NCBI RefSeq assembly: GCF_002095535.1
Contig: NZ_MLJI01000001.1
Location: 3,854,412 to 3,918,411 of the forward strand
Direction: 5' to 3'
DNA: 64,000 bases
Source of the DNA: Pantoea cypripedii
GTDB taxonomy: Bacteria > Pseudomonadota > Gammaproteobacteria > Enterobacterales > Enterobacteriaceae
The notes beneath the pieces were generated by a model. It had not been told where the DNA came from, searched no databases, and saw only the letters and a list, made by a program, of their open reading frames with translations. Each line of letters begins with the position of its first letter. The stretch's first letter is position 1. Positions 55,745-64,000 of the stretch are shown in pieces. The position numbers and the translations under genes were made by a program.

Positions 55745-55807
55745 CGTAGCGGCGCGATTTATCGCGCGTAGTGGGTTAAAACCCGCGCGATAAATCGCGC
55801 CGCTACG
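55745..55807. repeat. Large palindrome between sstT and uxaA
   Basis: Arms CGTAGCGGCGCGATTTATCG and its complement (continuing CGCG), loop of about 15 bases. It sits between two convergent stops, so it may serve as a bidirectional terminator or REP-type element. A partial GTAGCGGC sequence after ygjR (52994) suggests a dispersed family. Confidence 0.75.
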
Positions 55808-55811
55808 GCCT

Positions 55812-57302
55812 TTACAATGTGACGCCGCTTTTAAAAATCGCTAACTCGCGGAAATCATTGGCTTCATTACGGCTGGGTTTACCGTTGGCAATGGCGACAA
55901 TCATGTCGACAAAATCCGCCAGCATCGCCTCCATACTCATGCCTTCAATCAGCCGTCCGGCATTAAAATCAATCCAGTGGGGCTTCTTCTCCGCCAGTTG
56001 CGTATTGGTGGCAATTTTCACCGTCGGGACAAAGCCGCCATAAGGCGTACCACGACCCGTGGTGAACAGCACCATATGACAGCCCGCCCCCGCCAGCGCA
56101 CTGGTGGCGACCGCATCATTGCCCGGCGCGCTCAGCAGATTCAGACCTGGCGTTTTCAGCCGCTCGCCATATTTCAGCACATCCACCACCTGGCTCTGCC
56201 CGGCTTTTTGCGTGCAGCCGAGCGATTTTTCCTCCAGCGTGGTGATGCCCCCGGCTTTATTACCCGGTGAAGGGTTCTCGTAAATCGGCTGCTGATGATC
56301 GATAAAGTAGCGTTTGAAGTCGTTAATCATCGCCACGGTCTTATCAAAGGTGGACTCATCACGGCAGCGGCTCATCAGGATGCGCTCGGCGCCAAACATC
56401 TCCGGCACTTCGGTCAGCACCGTGGTACCGCCGTTGGCAATCATCTGATCGGAGAAACGCCCCAGCATCGGGTTGGCGGTGATGCCGGAAAAGCCATCAG
56501 ACCCGCCACATTCGAGGCCGAATTTAAGTTCGCTCAATTTGCCCGGCTGGCGCTGGTCATGACGCATCACGTTATACAACGTATGCAACCGCTCCAGCCC
56601 CGCTTCGACTTCATCATCCTGCTGCTGACACACCATAAACTGCACACGATCGCTGTCGAAGCCGCCCAGCGTGTCGCGGAACACATCAACCTGATTGTTC
56701 TCGCAACCAAGGCCAATCACCAGCACCGCCCCGGCGTTGGGGTGTCGCACCATGTTCTGCAACATGGTACGGGTGTTTTCATGATCCTGGCCGAGCTGCG
56801 AACAGCCAAACGGATGGCTGAACAGATGCACACCGTCGATCCCTGCCGCATCATCCGTCTCTTTCAGGAAACGTTGCAGGATCTGTCGGGCGATGCCGTT
56901 AACGCAGCCCACTGTCGGCAGGATCCACAGTTCATTGCGGATCCCTACTTCACCATTGGCGCGTCGATAAATTTGTACCTCGCGATCCCCGGCCTGCGGC
57001 GGCAGCGTAATAAAATCAGGCTGATAATCATATTCATCCAGATCGCTCAAATTGGTCCGGGCGTTCTGTGAATGGATAATTTCGCCTGCGGCGATCGGTG
57101 TCGTGGCATGGGCGATGGGTAATCCGTATTTGATCACCAGCGCATCGGTTGCCAGCGGTTGCAGGGCAAATTTATGCCCGCGTCCTACCGCCTGCTGCAA
57201 CTCAACACGCACGTTATTGATTTCAACCTGGGTATGGGCTTCCAAATCGCGCAACGCCACGGCGACGTTATCGCGTGAATGTATTCTTATCGCATCTTGC
57301 AT
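55812..57302 (-). CDS. uxaA: Altronate dehydratase UxaA
   Basis: 496 residues (E. coli 495). SAF-domain N-terminus (AIRIHSRDNVAVALRDLEAH), then FGCSQLGQDHENTRTML, GLECGGSDGFSGITANPMLG and MVLFTTGRGTPYGG. Dehydrates D-altronate to 2-keto-3-deoxygluconate. Last gene of uxaC-uxaB-uxaA here. Confidence 0.96.
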   Translation of the reverse strand: MQDAIRIHSRDNVAVALRDLEAHTQVEINNVRVELQQAVGRGHKFALQPLATDALVIKYGLPIAHATTPIAAGEIIHSQNARTNLSDLDEYDYQPDFITLPPQAGDREVQIYRRANGEVGIRNELWILPTVGCVNGIARQILQRFLKETDDAAGIDGVHLFSHPFGCSQLGQDHENTRTMLQNMVRHPNAGAVLVIGLGCENNQVDVFRDTLGGFDSDRVQFMVCQQQDDEVEAGLERLHTLYNVMRHDQRQPGKLSELKFGLECGGSDGFSGITANPMLGRFSDQMIANGGTTVLTEVPEMFGAERILMSRCRDESTFDKTVAMINDFKRYFIDHQQPIYENPSPGNKAGGITTLEEKSLGCTQKAGQSQVVDVLKYGERLKTPGLNLLSAPGNDAVATSALAGAGCHMVLFTTGRGTPYGGFVPTVKIATNTQLAEKKPHWIDFNAGRLIEGMSMEAMLADFVDMIVAIANGKPSRNEANDFRELAIFKSGVTL

Positions 57303-57306
57303 AGCG

Positions 57307-58758
57307 TTATCTCAGTTGTGTCAGCGCCGTTCGCATCCCATGAACGATGATGTTTTGCAGGTGATGGCTTACCGCAGCCACCAATCCTGGCTGCCGGGTT
57401 AAATCTTCGCCCCAGTGGCTGGTGTCGCTCAGTACCGCGCGTACCAGTTGCTCCGGGGTTTGCTGATCCGCTTCCAGCGCTGGCCACAGCTCAGCATAGC
57501 GTTGCAGCCAGTGGGCATCGTCCTGTAGCGGCCAGTTTTTATCGCCCTGTTTGCCACGATAAAACGCCAGCAGCGCCGCAAAGGCGAAGGTCAGACGTGG
57601 CGGCCAGCTGCCCTGTTTTTGCTGCGCCAGCAACAGCTGTGGCAGAATCCGGGTGCGGAATTTGGTCATGCCGTTCAGCGCAATCGACAGCAGCGCATGG
57701 CGAATAAAGGGATTGCGGAAGCGACGCTGTACCGCGTCGGCAAAGGCATGCAGCTCCGCAGGCGGCAGGTCGAGCGTTGGAATCACTTCTTTACGCAGCA
57801 ATTCATCAACGAAGCTGGCGATCTGCGCATCATCCATCGCTTCGCCCACGCTCTCCAGACCCGCCTGAAACGCCACCGGCACCATCGCGGTGTGCGCGCC
57901 ATTGAGGATCGCCACTTTCTGCGCTTTATAAGGTGTGATGTCGTCAACCAGCCGTACTTCCGGTGCCAGCGCCGCCAGCTTCAGTTCCTGCGCCAGCGCA
58001 TCCGGCCCCTGAATCACGAACTGGTAATAAACCTCGCCCGCCACCAGGAAACGATCTTCGTAGCCCAGCTGGGCAGCGATTTCATCAGCGTCAGCCGGAA
58101 AACCGGTGACGATACGGTCCACCAGGGTGTTATAAAACGCACAATGCTGCTGAACCCACTGGGCAAACGCCTCGGGCAGTTGCCAGTGTTCGGCGTAACG
58201 CAGCACCAGCTCGCGCAGCGTATCGCCGTTGTAATCAATCAATTCACAGGGAACGATCAACCAGCCTTTATCGGCGGCACCGGAAAAATGCAGGTAGCGT
58301 GCCCACAGCAGCTGGGTCAGTTTGCCGGGAAAGGAGGAGGCTGGCGCATCGTCCAGTTGGTCCTGTTCAGCAAATGCGATACCGGCTTCGGTGGTATTCG
58401 AAAAAACAAAACGCATCTGCGGGGCGCGTGCCAGCGCCAGAAAATCGTCAAACTGCTGATAAGGCTGAATTTCACGGTTGAGGCTGCGAATCAGGCGGGT
58501 GGCACTGACCTGCTCACCCGCCGCATCCAGCCCGCGAATCAGCGTGGTATACAATCCATCCTGCTGATTCAGTGAATCCTGCACTTCCCTGTTGCGCGGC
58601 CGCACCACCACTACACCCGCATCGGTGCCCTGATGTTCATTCAGCCAGTCAAGCTGCCAGTCGATAAAGGCGCGCAGGAAGTTACCTTCCCCGAACTGAA
58701 TGACGCGATCGGTATAGTGAGCGCCGGGAAAATCGTGACGGTTAAGCCGCTGCATCAT
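57307..58758 (-). CDS. uxaB: Altronate oxidoreductase (tagaturonate reductase) UxaB
   Basis: 483 residues, E. coli length. Mannitol dehydrogenase family: [40 protein letters not shown]. Reduces D-tagaturonate to D-altronate with NADH. Located between uxaC and uxaA, whereas in E. coli uxaB lies elsewhere. Confidence 0.95.
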   Translation of the reverse strand: MMQRLNRHDFPGAHYTDRVIQFGEGNFLRAFIDWQLDWLNEHQGTDAGVVVVRPRNREVQDSLNQQDGLYTTLIRGLDAAGEQVSATRLIRSLNREIQPYQQFDDFLALARAPQMRFVFSNTTEAGIAFAEQDQLDDAPASSFPGKLTQLLWARYLHFSGAADKGWLIVPCELIDYNGDTLRELVLRYAEHWQLPEAFAQWVQQHCAFYNTLVDRIVTGFPADADEIAAQLGYEDRFLVAGEVYYQFVIQGPDALAQELKLAALAPEVRLVDDITPYKAQKVAILNGAHTAMVPVAFQAGLESVGEAMDDAQIASFVDELLRKEVIPTLDLPPAELHAFADAVQRRFRNPFIRHALLSIALNGMTKFRTRILPQLLLAQQKQGSWPPRLTFAFAALLAFYRGKQGDKNWPLQDDAHWLQRYAELWPALEADQQTPEQLVRAVLSDTSHWGEDLTRQPGLVAAVSHHLQNIIVHGMRTALTQLR

Positions 58759-60173
58759 CAGGCTCCTAACTCTATGCCGAAGTAATCACGCGCATTGTTG
58801 AAGCAGATGTTTTGTACCATCTGTCCGAGCAGCGCTTCGTCTGCGGGTGCTTCACCGCGTTCTACCCAGTTGCCAATCATCTGGCACAACAGGCGGCGGA
58901 AATATTCGTGGCGGGTGTAAGACAGGAAGCTGCGGCTGTCTGTCAGCATGCCGACAAAGCGGCTGAGCAGGCCAATCTGCGCCAGCTGGGTCATCTGACG
59001 TTGCATGCCATCCAGCTGATCGTTAAACCACCATGCGGAACCAAACTGCATCTTGCCCGGCTCGCCTTCGCCCTGGAAATTCCCGGCCATGGTGGCCAGC
59101 ACTTCGTTATCACGCGGATTCAGGCAATACAGGATGGTTTTCGGCAGACCATTCTGGCGGTTTTGCGCATCCAGCAGACGTGCCAGCGGGATTGCCAGCG
59201 GCGCATCATTGATGGAATCGAAGCCAGTGTCCGGTCCCAGCAATTCGAAGTGATGGCGGTTGGCGTTACGCAACGCGCCGATGTGATACTGCTGTGCCCA
59301 GCCACGACGGGCATATTCGCTGCCCAGCCACACCAGCACCGCCGTTCTGAACTGCGCGGTTTCTTCTGCCGACGGCGCACTACCCTGTAAACGACGCGCC
59401 AGAATGCTATCGAGGGTGGCTTCATCCGCTTCGGCATACACCACCACATCCAGCGCGTGGTCAGAAACCTTGCAACCGTGAGCGGCAAAGTGGTCGAGAC
59501 GTTTGCTTAAGGCGCGGCGCAGATCGTCGAAGCGCTGCACGCTGACATCCGCTACCTGCTCCAGACGCTGGATCCACGGCAGGAAAGTCTCCAGCTCGAT
59601 ATTAAAGGCTTTGTCCGGACGCCAGCTCGGCAGCACTTTGACGTTAAAACTCGCGTCCTGTGCCAGCGCGTGGTGATGGCGCAGATCGTCGAGCGGATCG
59701 TCAGTGGTGCCGACCATTTTGACCTTCATCTGTTGCATGATGCCGCGGGCGCTGAACGCATCCTGTGCCAGCAATGCGTTGCAGCTGTCCCAGATGCGGT
59801 CTGCCGTTTGCTCAGACAACAGAACATCGGTGATGCCGAACGGACGACGCAGTTCGAGATGCGTCCAGTGATAGAGCGGATTACCAATGGTGTGCGGCAC
59901 GGTGCGCGCCCAGGCGTTAAATTTTTCGCGATCGCTGGCGTTACCGGTGCACAGGGCTTCCGGTACGCCATTGGCGCGCATCGCTCGCCACTTGTAGTGG
60001 TCACCCCTCAACCAGATGTCATAGAGGTTGGTAAAGCGGTAGTTTTCGGCGATCTGCTGCGGCGGCAAATGGCAGTGATAATCGAAAATCGGCTGGTCTT
60101 TGGCGTAGTCATGATAGAGACGACGCGCAAATTCGCTATCCAGTAAAAAATCCTCACTCATAAAACGCGGCAT
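58758..60173 (-). CDS. uxaC: Glucuronate/galacturonate isomerase UxaC
   Basis: 471 residues (E. coli 470). [18 protein letters not shown] with the metal-binding [23 protein letters not shown] near the C-terminus. First step of hexuronate breakdown; first gene of the operon, overlapping uxaB by 1 bp. A divergent exuT lies 394 bp away. Confidence 0.96.
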   Translation of the reverse strand: MPRFMSEDFLLDSEFARRLYHDYAKDQPIFDYHCHLPPQQIAENYRFTNLYDIWLRGDHYKWRAMRANGVPEALCTGNASDREKFNAWARTVPHTIGNPLYHWTHLELRRPFGITDVLLSEQTADRIWDSCNALLAQDAFSARGIMQQMKVKMVGTTDDPLDDLRHHHALAQDASFNVKVLPSWRPDKAFNIELETFLPWIQRLEQVADVSVQRFDDLRRALSKRLDHFAAHGCKVSDHALDVVVYAEADEATLDSILARRLQGSAPSAEETAQFRTAVLVWLGSEYARRGWAQQYHIGALRNANRHHFELLGPDTGFDSINDAPLAIPLARLLDAQNRQNGLPKTILYCLNPRDNEVLATMAGNFQGEGEPGKMQFGSAWWFNDQLDGMQRQMTQLAQIGLLSRFVGMLTDSRSFLSYTRHEYFRRLLCQMIGNWVERGEAPADEALLGQMVQNICFNNARDYFGIELGA

Positions 60174-60213
60174 ACCTGCTTCCTCATTTTTGTAGCCTGT
60201 CGGCTAATGACAC

Positions 60214-60233
60214 AAAGTTATCATACCAATTTT
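60214..60233. promoter_or_regulatory. ExuR-like box upstream of uxaC
   Basis: AAAGTTATCATACCAATTTT, an imperfect version of the UxuR/ExuR palindrome (AAATTGGTATACCAATTT), 41 bp before uxaC. Confidence 0.6.
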
Positions 60234-60374
60234 AGTAAACGGCAAAATTCTTTGCGATACACCTCACATTAATGACAGCTTTTTAGTGTGGATATGGACA
60301 AAAAAGCCGCACCAATGCCGCTAAATGGCTGTTATTACGTTGCATAACAGTATCACACACAGCTTTAAGGGTTT

Positions 60375-60392
60375 TTGTGATAGCTCTCAACT
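60375..60392 (+). promoter_or_regulatory. Possible CRP site in the uxaC-exuT region
   Basis: TTGTGATAGCTCTCAACT matches the TGTGA-N6-TCACA consensus well on the left and partly on the right. Catabolite control of hexuronate genes is expected from E. coli. Confidence 0.45.
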
Positions 60393-60396
60393 TTTA

Positions 60397-60415
60397 AAGT
60401 TGTATAACAAGTTAA
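60397..60415. promoter_or_regulatory. ExuR-like box upstream of exuT
   Basis: AAAGTTGTATAACAAGTTA with palindromic core TTGTATAACAA. The two boxes lie toward the two ends of the uxaC-exuT space, consistent with ExuR controlling both directions. Confidence 0.65.
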
Positions 60416-60567
60416 TCTCTCGCTCCATCAATGCCAGACCGATGGCACAGGCAAGGAAATAAGGCGGCAGTTTGTGCGCCTGCGGGCGTGAAGAGAGCTG
60501 TATCACGTGCAGTCCCGCTCCAGATAACTACAGCGGCAAAGCCGCAACGACAAACTGGAAGAGGTTA

Positions 60568-61872
60568 ATGATGCGTAAGATCAAAGGGCTACGCTGGTAC
60601 ATGATTGGGCTGGTGACGATGGGCACTGTGCTCGGTTACCTGACGCGTAATACCATTGCCGTAGCAGCACCCACGCTAGCCACTCAGCTGCACATCACCA
60701 CTCAGCAATATTCATATATCGTCGCCGCTTATTCAGCTTGCTATACGGTGATGCAGCCGGTCGCCGGTTATGTCCTGGACATGCTGGGTACCAAAGTGGG
60801 TTATGCCGTATTTGCCATACTCTGGGCCATCTTCTGCGCCGCCACCGCGTTTGCCGGTAGCTGGGGCGGTTTTGCCCTGGCGCGTGGTGCCGTGGGTGCC
60901 GCCGAAGCGGCGATGATTCCGGCTGGATTAAAAGCCAGCAGCGAGTGGTTCCCGGCCAAAGAACGCTCCGTAGCGGTGGGCTATTTCAACGTCGGTTCAT
61001 CGATTGGTGCCATGCTGGCACCGCCGCTGGTGGTGTGGGCCATCGTGGCGCATAGCTGGGAGATGGCGTTTATCATCACCGGTGTGCTGAGCATGATCTG
61101 GGCGCTGTGCTGGCTGGTGTTTTATAAGCATCCGAAGCAGCAGCACAAACTGAGTGAAGAAGAGCGTCACTACATTATTGCTGGCCAGGAAGTCCAGCAT
61201 CAGACCGGTAACAGCAGCAAAATGTCGGTGGGTCAGATTCTGCGTAACCGCCAGTTCTGGGGCATTGCGCTGCCGCGTTTTCTCGCCGAACCGGCCTGGG
61301 GTACCTTCAACGCCTGGATTCCCCTGTTTATGTTCAAGGTGTACGGCTTCAACCTGAAGGAAATTGCGCTGTTTGCCTGGATGCCAATGCTGTTTGCCGA
61401 TTTTGGCTGCATTATCGGCGGTTATCTGCCACCGTTTTTTCAGCGCGTGTTCGGCGTCAATCTGATCGTTTCACGTAAGCTGGTGGTGACCATGGGCGCG
61501 GTGCTGATGATCGGCCCCGGCACCATCGGCCTGTTTACCAGCCCGTACGTGGCGATTGGTTTGCTGTGTATCGGCGGCTTTGCGCATCAGGCATTGTCCG
61601 GTGCGTTGATCACCCTGTCATCCGATGTGTTTGGTCGTAATGAAGTGGCGACCGCCAACGGTCTGACAGGCATGGCCGCATGGACTGCCAGCACCCTGTT
61701 TGCTCTGGTGGTCGGTGCGTTAGCCGATACGCTGGGCTTCAGCCCGCTGTTCGCCGCACTGGCAGTCTTTGACCTGATCGGCGCAGTGGTGATTTGGACC
61801 GTTCTGAAAAATAAACCGGTTTCCGAGCTGGAAAGCGCAATTCCTGCACAAACCGCAGCCGCCCGCAGTTAA
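60568..61872 (+). CDS. exuT: Hexuronate transporter ExuT
   Basis: 434 residues from MMRKIKGLRWYMIGLV (GGAAGAGG upstream; the second ATG at 60571 is equally likely). Major facilitator, anion:cation symporter group: 12 membrane segments, RNTIAVAAPTLATQLHITTQ, GAVGAAEAAMIPAGLKASSE. Imports galacturonate and glucuronate. Confidence 0.95.
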   Translation: MMRKIKGLRWYMIGLVTMGTVLGYLTRNTIAVAAPTLATQLHITTQQYSYIVAAYSACYTVMQPVAGYVLDMLGTKVGYAVFAILWAIFCAATAFAGSWGGFALARGAVGAAEAAMIPAGLKASSEWFPAKERSVAVGYFNVGSSIGAMLAPPLVVWAIVAHSWEMAFIITGVLSMIWALCWLVFYKHPKQQHKLSEEERHYIIAGQEVQHQTGNSSKMSVGQILRNRQFWGIALPRFLAEPAWGTFNAWIPLFMFKVYGFNLKEIALFAWMPMLFADFGCIIGGYLPPFFQRVFGVNLIVSRKLVVTMGAVLMIGPGTIGLFTSPYVAIGLLCIGGFAHQALSGALITLSSDVFGRNEVATANGLTGMAAWTASTLFALVVGALADTLGFSPLFAALAVFDLIGAVVIWTVLKNKPVSELESAIPAQTAAARS

Positions 61873-61917
61873 TCTCCCTGGGCTGGTGTGAGCCAGCCCA
61901 TTTCTTCCGTCCGGCTG

Positions 61918-61933
61918 AAGTGGTATAACAACT
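61918..61933. promoter_or_regulatory. ExuR-like box upstream of exuR
   Basis: AAGTGGTATAACAACT, same type as the exuT box, 31 bp before exuR. Suggests autoregulation. Confidence 0.6.
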
Positions 61934-61963
61934 CAACTTTTTGTCGTAATACGGAACCGTGCC

Positions 61964-62737
61964 ATGGACCTGACCGAATCCCGTCGCCTTTATCAGCAAC
62001 TGGCCAGCGAGCTGAAACGCCGCATCGAAGCCGGTGAATACCCGGTGGGTGAAAAACTGCCAGCCGAGCGCTTGATCGCCGAAGAGATGCAGGTGAGTCG
62101 CACCGTGGTGCGTGAAGCCATCATCATGCTGGAAGTGGAAGGCTACGTGGAAGTGCGTAAGGGTTCCGGTATTCATGTCATTGCCAGCCAGCAGCAGAAC
62201 CGCATTGTCACCTCCAGCCAGCTGGAATTTGCCAGTTTTGGCCCGTTTGAACTCCTCCAGGCCCGCCAGCTGATTGAGAGCAATGTGGCGGAATTTGCCG
62301 CCACCCAGGTGACACGCCAGGACATCATGGCACTGATGGCGATTCAGGAAAAAGCCCGTCAGGAAGACCATTTCCGCGATTCCGAATGGGATATGCAGTT
62401 CCATGTCCGCATCGCCCAATCCACGCAAAACAGCGCTTTAGCCGCAATTGTCGAGAAAATGTGGCTGCATCGCCTGCATAACCCCTACTGGCTGAAGCTG
62501 CATGAGCATATTGATCAGCGCAACATCCTCAGTTGGTGCGACGATCACGACCAGATCATGAAAGCATTAATCCGCAAAGATCCCGCCGCCAGCAAGCTGG
62601 CTATGTGGCAACATCTGGAAAATACTAAACAGATGTTGTTCAACGCTACCGCAGACGATTTTGAGTTCAATGTTGACCGTTACATGTTTGCTGAAAATCC
62701 GGTCATCCTGCCGGAAGGTACTGACAATTCCCGTTGA
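61964..62737 (+). CDS. exuR: Hexuronate regulon repressor ExuR
   Basis: 257 residues (E. coli 258). GntR family, FadR/FCD group: N-terminal winged helix [40 protein letters not shown], and a C-terminal ligand domain with the metal-site histidines. Represses uxa and exuT until a hexuronate is present. Confidence 0.95.
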   Translation: MDLTESRRLYQQLASELKRRIEAGEYPVGEKLPAERLIAEEMQVSRTVVREAIIMLEVEGYVEVRKGSGIHVIASQQQNRIVTSSQLEFASFGPFELLQARQLIESNVAEFAATQVTRQDIMALMAIQEKARQEDHFRDSEWDMQFHVRIAQSTQNSALAAIVEKMWLHRLHNPYWLKLHEHIDQRNILSWCDDHDQIMKALIRKDPAASKLAMWQHLENTKQMLFNATADDFEFNVDRYMFAENPVILPEGTDNSR

Positions 62738-63059
62738 TTCTGCTGGATTTCCAGGCGGTTAAGTCAGTTAATCTGCAATAATGTCAGCTCATGTAAAGCT
62801 CCTTTGGACCAGCTGCGTCAAAAGGTAAAACTCCTGTGCAATGGGTACTTTCTACTGTCTCAGATTTATGATTTTTGTTACAGTTATCGCCCTTTTCTTA
62901 CCCTTTGCGACAAGGGCATTAAAAAGTTGCTGATTTAACAATCAATTCTGGAAGGACCCGGAAAATCCGGCTCAGCTGCGCTCCTAAAATGCATAACCAA
63001 ATCGCCAGCTTGTGCTCCAGCCCGATGGGCACGTTAACAATGATGTTCAGGACCGATTG
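62738..63059. other. exuR-yqjA intergenic region
   Basis: 322 bp. It should hold the yqjA promoter; I see GTAAA half-sites (62791, 62825) but not at the 5-bp spacing of a CpxR box. No gene supported. AAGGACCCGGAAAATCCGG near 62953 forms a small hairpin. Confidence 0.4.
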
Positions 63060-63734
63060 ATGGATATTTTGCAGGCATTGCTGCATGCCTTATGGCAGCA
63101 GGATTATGAAACCCTCTCCGACCCGACGCTGGTGTGGGCCATTTATGGCGTGCTGTTCATGATTTTATTCCTTGAGAATGGCCTGCTGCCCGCCGCTTTT
63201 CTGCCTGGTGACAGCCTGCTGATTCTGGTTGGCGTACTGATATCGAAAGGCACCATGGGTTTCCCTCTTACTCTGCTAATTCTGACCACCGGTGCCAGCC
63301 TTGGCTGCTGGGTTAGCTATATTCAGGGGCGCTGGCTAGGCAATACGCCCACGGTGCAAAAATGGCTCTCGCATCTGCCCGCGCAATATCATCAGCGCGC
63401 ACATAGCCTGTTCCACCGTCATGGCCTCTCCGCGCTGCTGATTGGTCGCTTTATTGCGTTTGTCCGCACCCTGCTACCCACCATCGCCGGATTATCCGGT
63501 CTCAGCAATGCACGTTTTCAGTTCTTCAACTGGGTGAGCGGCCTGCTGTGGGTGCTGATTCTTACCGTTCTGGGATTTGCGCTCGGCAAAACACCGATTT
63601 TCCGTCGTTATGAAGACGAACTGATGTTCTGCCTGATGATGTTGCCGCTGGTACTGCTGGTAATCGGTCTGGTAGGTTCCCTGGTGGTGCTGTGGCGTAA
63701 ACGTCAGTCTGATCAAAACGGGAAATCACAGTAA
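63060..63734 (+). CDS. yqjA: DedA-family membrane protein YqjA
   Basis: 224 residues from [20 protein letters not shown]; very close to E. coli YqjA. DedA motifs: [40 protein letters not shown] with the essential Glu, Asp and Arg. Supports proton-dependent transport and alkaline tolerance with YghB. It overlaps mzrA by one base. Confidence 0.96.
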   Translation: MDILQALLHALWQQDYETLSDPTLVWAIYGVLFMILFLENGLLPAAFLPGDSLLILVGVLISKGTMGFPLTLLILTTGASLGCWVSYIQGRWLGNTPTVQKWLSHLPAQYHQRAHSLFHRHGLSALLIGRFIAFVRTLLPTIAGLSGLSNARFQFFNWVSGLLWVLILTVLGFALGKTPIFRRYEDELMFCLMMLPLVLLVIGLVGSLVVLWRKRQSDQNGKSQ

Positions 63735-64000
63735 TGAAAAATCTGATTCCCAAACGCCTGCTGCCGTGGCTGCTGGGTGGTGCACTGGCACTGCTGGCGT
63801 TAACCCTTGCCCCGGCATTACTCAACCATGAAACCGTGGTGAAAATCCGCGTTGCCCATAACGGCACGGCGCTGCCGGATGGCTTCTATCTCTATCAGCA
63901 ACTGTCTGCCCAGGGCGTGCGTATCAAAAGCATTACGCCGTCTGGCGATGCGCTGGTGATTCACTTCGAAAACGAAGAACAGAGTCTGGCGGCACAAAAA
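63734..64000 (+). CDS. mzrA: EnvZ modulator MzrA (partial)
   Basis: 89 codons present: [20 protein letters not shown], one membrane segment, then a periplasmic part ([20 protein letters not shown]). The C-terminus is beyond the window. In E. coli MzrA contacts EnvZ and links Cpx to OmpR control. Same operon as yqjA. Confidence 0.9.
   Translation, partial: MKNLIPKRLLPWLLGGALALLALTLAPALLNHETVVKIRVAHNGTALPDGFYLYQQLSAQGVRIKSITPSGDALVIHFENEEQSLAAQK

Noticed and set aside
62785..62835. CpxR box upstream of yqjA
   Set aside because: GTAAA half-sites are present but spaced about 30 bp apart rather than in a GTAAA-N5-GTAAA pair.

Overview
The window looks like an Erwiniaceae chromosome, most likely Pantoea or a close relative. 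The right half keeps the enterobacterial order fadH-rlmG-ygjP-(ClC channel)-ygjR-alx-sstT-uxa-exuT-exuR-yqjA-mzrA. It is joined to ddlA, an L-idonate (idn) operon and a SulP transporter/carbonic anhydrase pair. The left 28 kb is P2/186-type prophage, and about 6 kb of AT-rich accessory DNA separates the prophage from the core genes. The genus call is inference from synteny and protein similarity recalled from memory.

Region 1 (1-28.34 kb), prophage. Late genes of a P2-like myophage run leftward: baseplate I, J, W, V; tail completion S, R; lysis genes; X; L; M; N; O. P and Q run rightward. The block from J to L occurs twice (1-6301 and 6437-11922), as related but non-identical copies. The junction at 6425-6436 is CTAGCTAGCTAG, which puts a stop in all six frames and looks like an artificial contig-joining linker. 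The tandem duplication should therefore not be taken at face value: the two copies probably belong to two related prophages. Each copy carries a different member of one unrecognised coiled-coil/two-membrane-segment protein family (2426-3490 and 7576-8712), inserted against the late operon between V and S, where P2-like phages carry cargo. Copy B also has an extra membrane protein slipped into its lysis operon. An arsHRBC arsenic-resistance cluster lies between portal gene Q and a recognisable 19-nt cosN (20901-20919), so it would be packaged with the phage. The early region resembles phage 186: a LexA box over a DinI-like gene, replication protein A, Fil, CII, an Apl-like regulator, a 186-type CI repressor and an integrase. 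It ends in a 3' fragment of tRNA-Ile(CAU). The same 10-bp-spaced repeats occur in the CI/Apl switch and beside the attachment site.

Region 2 (28.34-34.6 kb), accessory island. Two copies of a 116-bp direct repeat (30461-30576 and 34498-34613) hold the seed and terminator of an ArcZ-like small RNA. Between them lie an EsaR-type LuxR protein without a LuxI partner, a GNAT-like protein, a Fur-box-like promoter with a 22-codon ORF, and a formyltransferase gene and a small membrane-protein gene, each apparently broken by one extra A in an A-run. Left of the first repeat are a secreted-protein gene with a frameshift, a membrane-anchored protein with an in-frame G9 tract, and an unrecognised 229-aa protein.

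Region 3 (34.7-64 kb), core genome. ddlA; a MASE1-GGDEF diguanylate cyclase; SulP plus beta-carbonic anhydrase (putative bicarbonate uptake); a class C acid phosphatase; a laccase-domain protein; idnDOTR with a GntR/IdnR-type operator; fadH; rlmG; ygjP; a ClC channel with CBS domains; ygjR; alx behind a yybP-ykoY (Mn2+/alkaline) riboswitch; sstT; and the hexuronate regulon uxaC-uxaB-uxaA, exuT and exuR with ExuR-like palindromes. The window closes in yqjA and a partial mzrA.
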